Shown in pieces: positions 32,867 to 40,235 of a stretch of 64,000 nucleotides of DNA. Position 1 is the first letter of the stretch; each line of letters starts with the position of its first letter. Below the pieces are notes generated by a model. The model saw only the letters and a list, made by a program, of their open reading frames with translations, ran no database searches and was not told where the DNA came from. This DNA is from an uncultured Treponema sp. (GTDB lineage Bacteria; Spirochaetota; Spirochaetia; Treponematales; Treponemataceae), in contig CASGDA010000006.1 of the NCBI GenBank assembly GCA_949300145.1, forward strand, positions 1 through 64,000, written 5' to 3'. The position numbers were made by a program, and so were the translations under genes.

Positions 32867-33548
32867 AGTTCATACCGTTGCGAGTGGTGATTTGCTGTGG
32901 AAAATCAGCGTTAAATATTATGGGATTCCCGGAAAGTGGACGGACATTGTAAACGCAAATCCACAGCTTAAAGGCAGAAAAACAGCTTCAGACGGTTCGC
33001 CAATCATCCGCATAGGCGATAATCTCATTATTCCCGACACACTGGAGCCAAAAGAAAATAAAGCCCCTATACAAGCAAAACAGACTATTGTTCTGGATGA
33101 AAAGGCAAAAAAAGACCTTGCTATTTTTTGCGATGGGAAAAAGTTTACTGGTTTTACAGGTTACACGGTTGTTTGTTCGGTTGATACTTTTGACGCTTTT
33201 TCTTTTTCTTCTACCTGGGATTCCACAAATAAGGATTTGCGGGAATTATTCAGACCGTTCACTTACAAGGAATGTGAAGTTTATTTTGACGGCGATTTGA
33301 TTTTTAAGGGGCGGCTTTTACCAGCGGTTCCGAATGTTTCGCCGGATTCAAAAACTATAACTGTACAGGGTTATCCGCTTTGTGGCGTTCTTAATGATTC
33401 AACTTTGCCAGATTCTCTTTATCCGCCGGAATACAACGATTTGGATCTAAAGCAGATAGCAGAAAATATTGCTGGCGCATTCAGTGTTAATGTACAAACT
33501 AAAGTTGATGTAGGAGACAGCTTCAAAATGTCAATAGTTTTTTGTTAA
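32859..33548 (+). pseudogene. LysM/gpP-like baseplate protein, truncated by element 2
   Basis: N-terminal LysM repeat (HTVASGDLLWKISVKYYGIP to IRIGDNLIIP, residues 4-64) followed by the Mu gpP/gp44-like baseplate hub domain (LAIFCDGKKFTGFTGYTVVC, WDSTNKDLRELFRPFTYKEC, TITVQGYPLCGVLNDSTLP). The phage reading ends at about GDSFK; the last few residues (MSIVFC) come from the inserted element. Hub proteins of this family are normally well over 300 residues, so roughly a third or more is missing. The rest should lie beyond the right end of element 2. Confidence 0.8.
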
Positions 33549-33557
33549 TGTCATAGC
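33529..33557. promoter_or_regulatory. Putative left end of element 2 with repeated TGTCA sites
   Basis: TGTCAATAG (33529) and TGTCATAG (33549) are direct repeats exactly 20 bp apart, at the point where the gpP-like frame loses sense. Repeated sites at helical spacing next to a transposase gene are what transposase end-binding sites look like. The right end lies outside the window, so inverted repeats and target duplication cannot be checked here. Confidence 0.45.
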
Positions 33558-33630
33558 TTTTTTTTCATTTTTTTTCAAAAAACCTTTTTTTTGTATTCTT
33601 TCCTGCCTTCTTTTTTCCGATAACATTCCA

Positions 33631-34857
33631 ATGACAAAGACTTCCGCCAAGAAAAAATATATCCCCCTTGCCTGTTCCGGTAAGATTTCCATCCGCATAT
33701 GCGCCGAAAAAACGGGCTTGAGTATGCGGCAGGTGTGCCGTCTCAAGGCGGCATGGCGGAAAAGGGGCGACAGTGCATTCATAAACGGGCACAAGGGAAT
33801 GCGCCCGAAAAACCTGCTTTTCACAAAGGAAGTCAGGCGTAATATCGTGAATACATATTTCAGGCTGTGGCGCGGCTCCCCTTTTGCCTGCTTCCATGAC
33901 TTCCTTCTTGCAACGGGATGGCGTATTTCCTATACGACGCTTTCAAAAGTCATGCGCGGTGCGGGCGTTGTGTCCCCAAGGCAGCACAAAAACAGGCGGC
34001 GGAAGCACCCGCGCAGGAAAGAGCGCGCGCGAACCGGGGAACTTGTCCAGCTGGACGCAAGCTGCCACGACTGGTTCCTTGACGGGAGCCGGTACACGAT
34101 ACACGGCGCCGTTGACGACGCAACCCACCGGATACTGGGATTATGGATGTGCAGGAACGAGTGCCGCCTCGGGTACAACGAAGTCATGCGCCAGATTTTG
34201 ACGCAGTACGGTGTACCGAAGGCGTGCTATACCGACCGGCACGCCTCCTTTGTTTCGCACACGCGCAAAAAGGGGAAGACAACGGAAGAGCTTGTGGACT
34301 ACAACAGACAGAGCATGACGCACTGGAACGGGCTTTTCCGCGTCCTGGGGATGGAATCCATCCTCGCGCTTTCGCCGCAGGGGAAGGGGCGCATAGAAAG
34401 GCTGTGGCAGACGCTCCAGGGTCGTCTCCCGTTTATTTTCCGCTATAAAGGGATAAGGACACCGGAAAAGGCAAACGCCTTTTTTACCGCGTTCATCGCC
34501 GCATTCAATGCCCGTTTTGCCGTAAGCCCGCAGGACCGGCGCACGGCGTTTTCCCCCGTACCGGCGGGGATAAACCTTGCGCACCTCCTTTCCGTAAAGG
34601 TGCGGCGCAGGACAGGGGAAAACGGGCTGTTTATGTTCCACGGCTACACTTTCCGGCTGTGCGCGGAACGCCCGGCATTCAGGGACTTCACGCTCTGCCT
34701 TTCGGAACAGTCCGGGATATTTGCGCTTTCGGGCGGGAAGTATTACCCGGTAAGGCTTGCGGACACGCTTGGAAGCGGGGCGGATTCCATGCCGGAAGTA
34801 GAAAAGGACCTTGTCCGCCGCTACCTGCTTGCGGACATTCACCGGGCGGCGGGCTGA
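33631..34857 (+). CDS. DDE transposase, ISNCY type
   Basis: 408 residues. N-terminal helix-turn-helix (KISIRICAEKTGLSMRQVCR), basic region (HKNRRRKHPRRKERA), and an RNase-H-fold catalytic core: D142 (LVQLDASCHDWF), D202 (CYTDRHASF) and E256 (PQGKGRIERLW). These match ISNCY-type transposases. Its GC content matches the phage genes on its right and not prophage 1. Its stop lies 19 bp inside the convergent spanin gene, so there is no room for an insertion-sequence end between them. I infer that it serves as the phage's integrase. Confidence 0.85.
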   Translation: MTKTSAKKKYIPLACSGKISIRICAEKTGLSMRQVCRLKAAWRKRGDSAFINGHKGMRPKNLLFTKEVRRNIVNTYFRLWRGSPFACFHDFLLATGWRISYTTLSKVMRGAGVVSPRQHKNRRRKHPRRKERARTGELVQLDASCHDWFLDGSRYTIHGAVDDATHRILGLWMCRNECRLGYNEVMRQILTQYGVPKACYTDRHASFVSHTRKKGKTTEELVDYNRQSMTHWNGLFRVLGMESILALSPQGKGRIERLWQTLQGRLPFIFRYKGIRTPEKANAFFTAFIAAFNARFAVSPQDRRTAFSPVPAGINLAHLLSVKVRRRTGENGLFMFHGYTFRLCAERPAFRDFTLCLSEQSGIFALSGGKYYPVRLADTLGSGADSMPEVEKDLVRRYLLADIHRAAG

Positions 34858-35105
34858 AGCGCACCCACGGCGGCTTCCACGCCCTCTATGTAAAGGACAA
34901 GCTGCGCCCAGTACCCCCACGGCACGACAACCGCGGAGACGTTCCCGCTCCCGTCCTCCACCGCCCGGATGTCCCAGCCCTCCGGGTCAGGAACGGACGG
35001 GAAGTAGACGTCAGTCCCCGCGCTTCCGCTTGCCGGAGAGCTTGTGCAGCAGGGCAACAGAATCGTCAAAACTGCCGCCAGCAACACCCATAACAGCCTC
35101 TTCAT
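34839..35105 (-). CDS. Outer-membrane spanin lipoprotein of element 2 (Rz1-like)
   Basis: 88 residues: signal peptide MKRLLWVLLAAVLTILLPCC with lipobox cysteine near residue 19-20, then TSSPASGSAGTDVYFPSVPD, proline-containing, ending in a helix. It overlaps the Rz-like gene in another frame by 95 bp. It looks complete at the C-terminus and converges on the transposase gene. ATG 35105 is preceded by GGGAAGCGGGAAA. Confidence 0.65.
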   Translation of the reverse strand: MKRLLWVLLAAVLTILLPCCTSSPASGSAGTDVYFPSVPDPEGWDIRAVEDGSGNVSAVVVPWGYWAQLVLYIEGVEAAVGALQPAAR

Positions 35106-35289
35106 TTTCCCGCTTCCCCTCTCTGTACGCACCTGCGGCCTGTTCCGCCGCGTCCCTTTCCGCTTCCGTCCGGCGGAGTTCGCCTTCCAGCCTTTTCCTT
35201 TTTTCTCGCCCCAGCAGGACGGCAAGGACGGCGGCAGCGGCGCCGAAAACACCGGCAGCCGCCGCACTGACTTTAGACCAAAAGCTCAT
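35011..35289 (-). CDS. Inner-membrane spanin subunit of element 2 (Rz-like)
   Basis: 92 residues: N-terminal hydrophobic helix (AAAAGVFGAAAAVLAVLLG, residues 9-27) then coiled coil (EKRKRLEGELRRTEAERDAA). Start ATG 35289; it overlaps the holin-like stop upstream and contains the start of the lipoprotein gene in another frame. Confidence 0.65.
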   Translation of the reverse strand: MSFWSKVSAAAAGVFGAAAAVLAVLLGREKRKRLEGELRRTEAERDAAEQAAGAYREGKRENEEAVMGVAGGSFDDSVALLHKLSGKRKRGD

Positions 35290-35626
35290 CCGACGTTTCT
35301 TCTTCCTTCTTCTTGTAGAGGAATTTCCAGATAAAAGCATTGTAGAAGAAACCGGAAAATCCCATGATGACAAAAAGATAAAACGGCGCTTCCTTCGGCT
35401 CGACAAACTCCGCAAGGACAAGCGCAAGGGAAAGCACCGCACACCAGAAAAGGCTCATCCATATTTTCTTGGAATCGAAAATCTTAATGTTTTTCCCGGC
35501 CTTCTTCTCCATGGCTTTCTCCAGCTTGATCAGGAACCTGTCCGTCAGGTAGACAAGCACGATAACCGCAACCGTGGCGACAACCACGGCCGCCGGAAGC
35601 ATTCCTGCAATCTGTGTAAAATCCAT
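35273..35626 (-). CDS. Holin-like three-TM protein
   Basis: About 117 residues with helices near 8-30 (MLPAAVVVATVAVIVLVYL), 55-75 (MSLFWCAVLSLALVLAEFV) and 82-100, ending in a charged KKKEEETSDELLV. It sits between the endolysin and spanin genes. Three ATG codons in a row precede the sequence; the third is best spaced from GGAGG. Confidence 0.65.
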   Translation of the reverse strand: MDFTQIAGMLPAAVVVATVAVIVLVYLTDRFLIKLEKAMEKKAGKNIKIFDSKKIWMSLFWCAVLSLALVLAEFVEPKEAPFYLFVIMGFSGFFYNAFIWKFLYKKKEEETSDELLV

Positions 35627-35640
35627 CATCATCCTCCATC

Positions 35641-35676
35641 ATTAAGCTTCAAAATGCGATTAAGCTTCAAAATGCG
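35641..35676. repeat. 18-bp tandem duplication after endolysin stop
   Basis: ATTAAGCTTCAAAATGCG occurs twice in direct succession. One copy encodes the last residues and stop of the endolysin, the other is non-coding spacer before the holin gene. A recent slippage duplication. Confidence 0.85.
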
Positions 35677-36094
35677 GAAGGTCTCGTTCCTTCCATCTCC
35701 CGCCCCACGAAAGCCCGGCTTCCTCGCCGATTTCACCCATAATTTCCCAGATATTATCCGGCGCCGTCCACCAGATTTTCCCGTCCTTCACCGGCGCAAG
35801 GTCAGCCGCCCGCCCGCCTATGTGGTTGCTCGCAAGCGTCCATGTGTTCGGCGTCCGGCACTCCTCGTCCGTCGGCGTGTAGAGCCCGGCGGCCTTGTAC
35901 ATGGCCCGCACGTCTTCGGGCTTCATCCTGCCGCGGCTGTAATACGCCATCTGCGTCACAAGCTCCCGCCGTGTCTCCACAACGGACACCGTCACCCCGG
36001 CGCCCTCAAGCCTTTCGTCCCTCTTCATCATGTCCAGTGCGGCACGCACCTTCCGCGCGACTTCCGGCACAAGGTCCTCAATCCTCACGCTCAT
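35660..36094 (-). CDS. M15-family peptidase endolysin
   Basis: 144 residues with the VanY/D-Ala-D-Ala carboxypeptidase-like zinc motif: SNHIGGRAADLAP (zinc His and Asp), a WW pair region and C-terminal W..RDLPHFE carrying the catalytic and third zinc ligands. Phage members are L-alanyl-D-glutamate endopeptidases. No signal peptide. ATG 36094 is preferred to a TTG three codons earlier. First functional gene of the lysis cassette. Confidence 0.85.
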   Translation of the reverse strand: MSVRIEDLVPEVARKVRAALDMMKRDERLEGAGVTVSVVETRRELVTQMAYYSRGRMKPEDVRAMYKAAGLYTPTDEECRTPNTWTLASNHIGGRAADLAPVKDGKIWWTAPDNIWEIMGEIGEEAGLSWGGRWKERDLPHFEA

Positions 36095-36401
36095 TTTCCG
36101 CAATCCTCCTGTTCATCACGTCCAGTTCCTTCCGGATACCCCGCAGCGTTTCGGAGATGTTCTCCGTGTTCACGTCGATTTTCACCATCGTCAGCATGGT
36201 GTCCCCCTTGAAGGAAAACAGCTCGCGGAATTTCTCCCTGTTCGATTCCTCGTGTTCCTGCATTTTTTCCTCAAGGCTCCCCACGCGCACGTCTATCCTC
36301 GTGCTTTTCACGCTTATCTTGATGATGAACCCGATAAGTACGCCGATCAGGGAAACGGCAGTAAGGGCAATGCCTGCAAGGGAAAGCAGCGTGTCCGTCA
36401 T
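36078..36401 (-). CDS. Membrane-anchored coiled-coil phage protein
   Basis: 107 residues: hydrophobic helix at about 5-28 (LLSLAGIALTAVSLIGVLIG) and a coiled coil (VGSLEEKMQEHEESNREKFR then IDVNTENISETLRGIRKELD). Position before the endolysin suggests a lysis or haemolysin-XhlA-like role. It overlaps both neighbours by a few bases. Confidence 0.6.
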   Translation of the reverse strand: MTDTLLSLAGIALTAVSLIGVLIGFIIKISVKSTRIDVRVGSLEEKMQEHEESNREKFRELFSFKGDTMLTMVKIDVNTENISETLRGIRKELDVMNRRIAENERED

Positions 36402-36691
36402 TCAAGCTTCGCCCTCACGGCGCGGTAACGCTCGCGCTGTGCCTCCATCATGAGTTCCAGGCACTCCTTCTGTACGGACGTGTCCCCGCGTTCGATCCGC
36501 TCCCGCATTTCCTTCTCGTCCTCCGCAAATTCCGAAAGACGCGCCTGTGCCCGTCCGGAAAGGCGGCGCGCCGTCTGCTCGTCCCCGGCCTCCCGTGCCT
36601 TTTCCGCCCATCCTGCAAGCTTTTCCGCCGCCAGCAGGTCATCCGCCTGGGAGCGGATAAGCATTCTAAAGACCTTCCCTTCGTCCTTCAT
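36398..36691 (-). CDS. Helical hypothetical phage protein
   Basis: 97 residues, almost entirely charged helix (MKDEGKVFRMLIRSQADDLL to MEAQRERYRAVRAKLE). ATG 36691 has GGGGGAAAGA upstream; longer open frames upstream overlap the next gene. Function unknown. Confidence 0.55.
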   Translation of the reverse strand: MKDEGKVFRMLIRSQADDLLAAEKLAGWAEKAREAGDEQTARRLSGRAQARLSEFAEDEKEMRERIERGDTSVQKECLELMMEAQRERYRAVRAKLE

Positions 36692-37049
36692 TCTTTCCCC
36701 CTTCTGCCCTTGCGGACAATGCCGCATAAAGGCTGTCCACGGCGTCCCCGTCAAGTTCAAAACGCCCGATAACAGGTACGTCAATCTCAATCTTCCCCGC
36801 CCCGAGTTCCTTCCGGAATTCAGGCAGGACCGATTCATCAATCTTTGTCCCCTGTACAATCCCGCTTCCGGCAAGCGCAAGTCCTGCCGCCGTCCCTTCA
36901 AAAACGGACGCGGCCTGTTCCGCGTTGTTGATGAGACGGCGCACAATGACGGTGAAGGCGGCGCGTTTCGCCGCACCGGGAATTTTCGGCGTCAGGTTCT
37001 TTTCAACCCACGCATTCAGTACTTCCTTGGAATCCGAAATCTCTACCAC
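36666..37049 (-). CDS. Hypothetical phage protein
   Basis: 127 residues: helical N-terminal half (DSKEVLNAWVEKNLTPKIPG), a small Ala/Gly stretch and a final beta-like part (GKIEIDVPVIGRFELDGDAV). GTG start with AGAGGT seven bases upstream. No family recognised. Confidence 0.55.
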   Translation of the reverse strand: MVEISDSKEVLNAWVEKNLTPKIPGAAKRAAFTVIVRRLINNAEQAASVFEGTAAGLALAGSGIVQGTKIDESVLPEFRKELGAGKIEIDVPVIGRFELDGDAVDSLYAALSARAEGGKNEGRREGL

Positions 37050-37097
37050 GTTTTACCTCTGCATTCCCGGAAGGCACTTCCCCTTCCGGAAAAACGG

Positions 37098-37592
37098 TCA
37101 CGCTGCGGGCGTTGTGGCCGTGCCCGTAGCCGCCTGTGCAGGCGGGCAGATCGAATCAAGCGGCATTACCAGCTTGCCCGGCACAAACGTCGCATTGACG
37201 TAGCAGAGCGTCTCCTTCTTCGCCGCGTCGATTTTGCTGTCGACAAACGCGAGGTTGTCCGTAAACTTTTGGTTGATGACCGCCTGGTTCGCGGCAAGCT
37301 GCGCAAGCTCCTGGCTGAGCGCGCCGTACCGCTGGTCCATCGCCTTGTACAGGTCAAGGATCTTCCCGTCCGTCTCCTTACCGAGTACCAGCGCGTCGCG
37401 CTCGCTGCGCAGTTCCGCAATCTTGCCTTCCTGTTCGAGTTCGTAGCGGGAAACGGGCGTGTTCTCGCTGCACACCGCGCCGGAAGCCCCTCCGCCAAGC
37501 GTCGCCCCAAGCGTACCGAGAATCTGTCCGATACCCCCGATGTACCCGCCGATTGCACCCACGCGGTCGGCGGCCGTAAAGTTGATGGCCAT
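37098..37592 (-). CDS. Gly-rich/coiled-coil phage protein
   Basis: 164 residues. Gly-rich hydrophobic N-terminus (VGAIGGYIGGIGQILGTLGA), the segment CSENTPVSRYELEQEGKIAE, then a coiled coil and an Ala/Thr-rich tail. Proteins of this layout recur in phage genomes between tail and lysis genes without known function. AAGGAGGGG precedes ATG 37592. The remnant at 37984-38214 looks like a truncated relative. Confidence 0.6.
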   Translation of the reverse strand: MAINFTAADRVGAIGGYIGGIGQILGTLGATLGGGASGAVCSENTPVSRYELEQEGKIAELRSERDALVLGKETDGKILDLYKAMDQRYGALSQELAQLAANQAVINQKFTDNLAFVDSKIDAAKKETLCYVNATFVPGKLVMPLDSICPPAQAATGTATTPAA

Positions 37593-37689
37593 ATGCCCCT
37601 CCTTGACATGGTTTTACCTTCAAGGATACAGCTTTTCCGCCGGGATGGAAGTGCCGGAAAGACACAATAATGTCACAAAAAAAACACAA

Positions 37690-37983
37690 TTAAGCCAGTT
37701 TTACTGCATAGCGGCTGAGAAGCGTCCGGACGTCCGGGCTGACGGAGGCTGAGGCAAACGTGCGGATTTTGCCGTATATGCCGCGGCGTATCCGCTGGAC
37801 GTTCCCGCAGCTCATCCCGGTTTCCCGGCTGATTTCCTTCACGGAAAGCCCTTCCCGGTATACCATATACGCTATCTCGCGCTCCCTGCGGGTAAGCGGG
37901 CAGTAGGCAAGGAACAGGTCCCAGTCGTCCGTGCCCATCATCCGCAGCATTTCCCGGATGGCGCGCGTATCCTCCCGTATCAT
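37690..37983 (-). CDS. Helix-turn-helix protein, sigma-70 region-4 type
   Basis: 97 residues. LTRREREIAYMVYREGLSVKEISRETGMSCGNVQRIRRGIY (residues 30-70) is a region-4/LuxR-like helix-turn-helix. A minus-strand TGGTATAAT extended -10 ends six bases before ATG 37983, so the message may be leaderless. The frame is open further upstream to 38214, but that part looks like a different gene. A candidate regulator of the element's late genes. Confidence 0.6.
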   Translation of the reverse strand: MIREDTRAIREMLRMMGTDDWDLFLAYCPLTRREREIAYMVYREGLSVKEISRETGMSCGNVQRIRRGIYGKIRTFASASVSPDVRTLLSRYAVKLA

Positions 37984-38214
37984 GCGGGGATTATACCACA
38001 TCCCGCTTGACAAAACCATCCGGGTGGGGTATTTTTGGAGGAAAATATGCGCTGTATGGGGGTGTACCGTGAAGGGAGCGTTTTTCTCCCCGCAGCCGCC
38101 GCCCCATCCGCCAAAAAGGCCGTTCAAAAGCCCAAGGCCAAGACCCGCCGTCCCGATAATACCCGTCGTCAGCGCGGCGTTCGCCTTGCCGTTCGTAGCG
38201 TACTGCATTTCCAT
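37984..38214 (-). pseudogene. N-terminal remnant of a Gly-rich phage protein
   Basis: ATG 38214 has AAGGAGG six bases upstream, followed by MEMQYATNGKANAALTTGII and a Gly-rich stretch to CGEKNAPF, resembling the N-terminus of the 37098 protein family. After about 45 residues the frame runs without a stop through promoter-like DNA into the helix-turn-helix gene. Either one 174-residue fusion is made or, more likely, an N-terminal fragment remains after deletion. Confidence 0.4.
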
Positions 38215-38316
38215 ACAGCGCCTCCTTGATAAAGTTTCCTTCATGCTATCGCGGGCAGGCTGTTCTGGTTATAAACTCGCGCGGAAAAAAGATTTTTTTT
38301 CGGGAAAATTCGGGGG

Positions 38317-38346
38317 TTGACGGGATGTCTTTGAAACGGATAGAAT
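38317..38346 (+). promoter_or_regulatory. Possible promoter of the outer-membrane protein gene
   Basis: TTGACG (38317), 18-bp spacer, TAGAAT (38341). The leader to ATG 38495 would be about 140 nt with no obvious ribosome-binding site. The 38250-38494 gap otherwise shows no gene. Confidence 0.4.
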
Positions 38347-38494
38347 GAATTTATGCGAAATGTTTTTCTTGTCCTTTCCATCCTTTTTAAATCCGGTACA
38401 ATGCATTTTTTAGCTCTGGACTCCCCGCCGACCCAACAAATAACAGGGATAGCTACATTTGAACGCTAATAAACTTAAATACTTTAATTGAAAA

Positions 38495-39079
38495 ATGAAA
38501 AGAAAATTTTTATTTGTATTTATAGTATTATATTTAATAAGTTTGAACTTATATGCAGAAACCTTTCTCTCAATAACCGCTGGAGTTTCCAACATAAAAC
38601 AATATAGTTTAATAACTTCAGAAACAGATTATTGGTCAGCAAACATAGGAATGACTGCCGGGCATTTCTTCTCAGATAAAATTGGTGTTAATCTTTCTTT
38701 TGATGTTCTATTTCCTTTAGAAGCCACTATAAGAGAAGATACTCATACTTCTACAATTAAGATTGATAATTTTCCGTGTTTTTTGTCTCTTTTTTTAGGA
38801 CCAAGCTTCTGTTTTATTCGTGATGATCCGATAACTTTTTTCGTTCCGTTAGGTTTTCATATGATGACAGGAGAAAATCCGTCTTCAGATATCTTTTGGT
38901 TTGTTGCCGGGATAGGGCTTGAACCTTGTCTTGTATTGGATTTGTGGACTAAATTTAGTTTAACTTTTTCTGCTGGTCTTTTTTGGGATTCTCTTTATAA
39001 GACAGATTTTACCTCTTCTTTTAAAAATTTTACAGGATTTATGTTTATTCCAAAAATTGGACTTGAATATAAATTCTAA
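38495..39079 (+). CDS. Outer-membrane beta-barrel protein, AT-rich cargo
   Basis: 194 residues. Signal peptide of about 21 residues (KRKFLFVFIVLYLISLNLYA), then alternating amphipathic strands (ETFLSITAGVSNIKQYSL, SANIGMTAGHFFSDKIGVNL) and a C-terminal GLEYKF with the terminal aromatic residue typical of barrels. The gene is very AT-rich inside GC-rich DNA, faces against the phage operon and overlaps the fibre gene stop by four bases. It is likely expressed from the prophage and displayed on the cell surface; receptor masking is inferred. Confidence 0.75.
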   Translation: MKRKFLFVFIVLYLISLNLYAETFLSITAGVSNIKQYSLITSETDYWSANIGMTAGHFFSDKIGVNLSFDVLFPLEATIREDTHTSTIKIDNFPCFLSLFLGPSFCFIRDDPITFFVPLGFHMMTGENPSSDIFWFVAGIGLEPCLVLDLWTKFSLTFSAGLFWDSLYKTDFTSSFKNFTGFMFIPKIGLEYKF

Positions 39080-40230
39080 TAATCATCTCGAAATTCATCA
39101 TTTCCTAAAACAGTTAATATCCCGGGATTATCTTTTACCTTTAGAAATATATTGGTAAGTGTTGGTCTTGTATATGCTTCATCTCTTTCACTATGCTTAG
39201 GTCTAACTATAGCTGTAAATAGTTGACCTCTTTGTACAGAAATGTCTATTGAAATTGTTCCTGAAAGAGATACTTCCCGGCCGTTAAAAAATAACTTTTT
39301 TGATTCTGAGGTCTTAAATTCAGCAACAGGTTTGCCGTCTAGATAGAAACCAAATGAAACCGTTATATACCTTGCTATATTTGTACATGAATATGAAAAA
39401 GAAAGTCTTAGTGTTCCAGAGGCACATATTAATGTTGAATAATAGTTCCCATCAAAATTATTTTCTAGAGGTTTTGTCATGTCTGGGACTTCTTTTAAAA
39501 CATAATTATCTCCTGCTGCTATAGTAAAATTTATACTGCCAGAGCAGTTGAGAATTTCTGCGTTTTCAAACCGGCCTCCTTGGGCATATAACATTCCTCT
39601 AAAAATGCTGTTGTTAAACTCCGCCGTACCGTCCGCCCGGATTTGGAAGCCGCTTTGTCCCGCCTGATAATTCGCGCTCTTAATCTGCCCGTTTTCCGAC
39701 AAGACCAGCTGCTGGGTGAACAAACGCTGCGCAAGGACGGTTCCGGCTACCAGCTTCTCCACCCACGCATTGGCGGCGGTTATCTGCACGCCGCTTTCCG
39801 CCGCCTCCTTCACCGCGTCGCCCAGCGCCTCCCACCAGCCGGGGTCTTCGTCCGGTACGGCAATCCAGTCCAGCCCGTCATAGCGGTAGAGCTTCCTGTC
39901 CGTCTTGTTCAGGTACGTGTCGCCCTTCTGCAGCGGGGTGTTGTCCTCCCGTGCTGCCGGGGGATTGGCAAACATGCCGAGGTACTGCGGCGCGGGGTCG
40001 CCCTGCTCCCCGTCGCGGACAACAAACACATTCTCCCGCTGTATCAGCGCCCCCTCCGGGTTGCGGTACGTGAATACAATCTGCTCCGTGCCTTCCGGGA
40101 TACGGAGGTCGCCGGTAAACCAGTACAACCCCTTTTCCTTCTCCGCCGGGAAATCCTCCCGCCCCACCTGGATTTCCTTGTATGTGTCAGAGAACCACTC
40201 AAGGGAATGCGCGTACCCGTCCGAAAACAT
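39076..40230 (-). CDS. Tail fibre / receptor-binding protein with AT-rich tip
   Basis: 384 residues. The first about 210 residues (GC-rich DNA) hold fibre features: GLYWFTGDLRIPEGTEQIVF, GDTYLNKTDRKLYRYDGLDW, and AANAWVEKLVAGTVLAQRLF helix. The last about 175 residues (DNA 39076-39600, AT-rich) are beta-rich and end FRDDY. The switch in base composition inside the gene marks a swapped receptor-binding tip. It converges on the AT-rich outer-membrane gene. Confidence 0.75.
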   Translation of the reverse strand: MFSDGYAHSLEWFSDTYKEIQVGREDFPAEKEKGLYWFTGDLRIPEGTEQIVFTYRNPEGALIQRENVFVVRDGEQGDPAPQYLGMFANPPAAREDNTPLQKGDTYLNKTDRKLYRYDGLDWIAVPDEDPGWWEALGDAVKEAAESGVQITAANAWVEKLVAGTVLAQRLFTQQLVLSENGQIKSANYQAGQSGFQIRADGTAEFNNSIFRGMLYAQGGRFENAEILNCSGSINFTIAAGDNYVLKEVPDMTKPLENNFDGNYYSTLICASGTLRLSFSYSCTNIARYITVSFGFYLDGKPVAEFKTSESKKLFFNGREVSLSGTISIDISVQRGQLFTAIVRPKHSERDEAYTRPTLTNIFLKVKDNPGILTVLGNDEFRDDY

Positions 40231-40235
40231 AAGGT

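Larger units (their letters stand above)
7560..33528 (+). mobile_element. Prophage 1: contractile-tailed, interrupted at its right side
   Basis: The base composition drops sharply after about 7540 and a tyrosine recombinase follows. The gene series is integrase, packaging, head, lysis, head, contractile tail. The left edge is approximate because no attachment repeat or tRNA is visible. The right side ends abruptly within the gpP-like gene at about 33528, where a second element begins. No repressor or replication genes are present, so those and the baseplate/fibre genes either lie beyond the second element or have been lost. Confidence 0.85.

Noticed and set aside
33631..34857. Transposase as an independent insertion sequence
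   Set aside because: Its 3' end overlaps the convergent spanin gene by 19 bp and no inverted terminal repeat or target duplication is visible on its right side; composition matches the phage.
34811..36211. 466-codon plus-strand open frame across the lysis cassette
   Set aside because: Shadow frame of GC-rich minus-strand genes; proline/arginine/serine-rich with no domain, and it crosses five genes with clear lysis functions.
38047..38229. 60-codon plus-strand gene with TTGACA-N17-TATTTT and GGAGG
   Set aside because: The predicted transcript would start after the ribosome-binding site, and the peptide is a low-complexity basic shadow of the Gly-rich minus-strand sequence.
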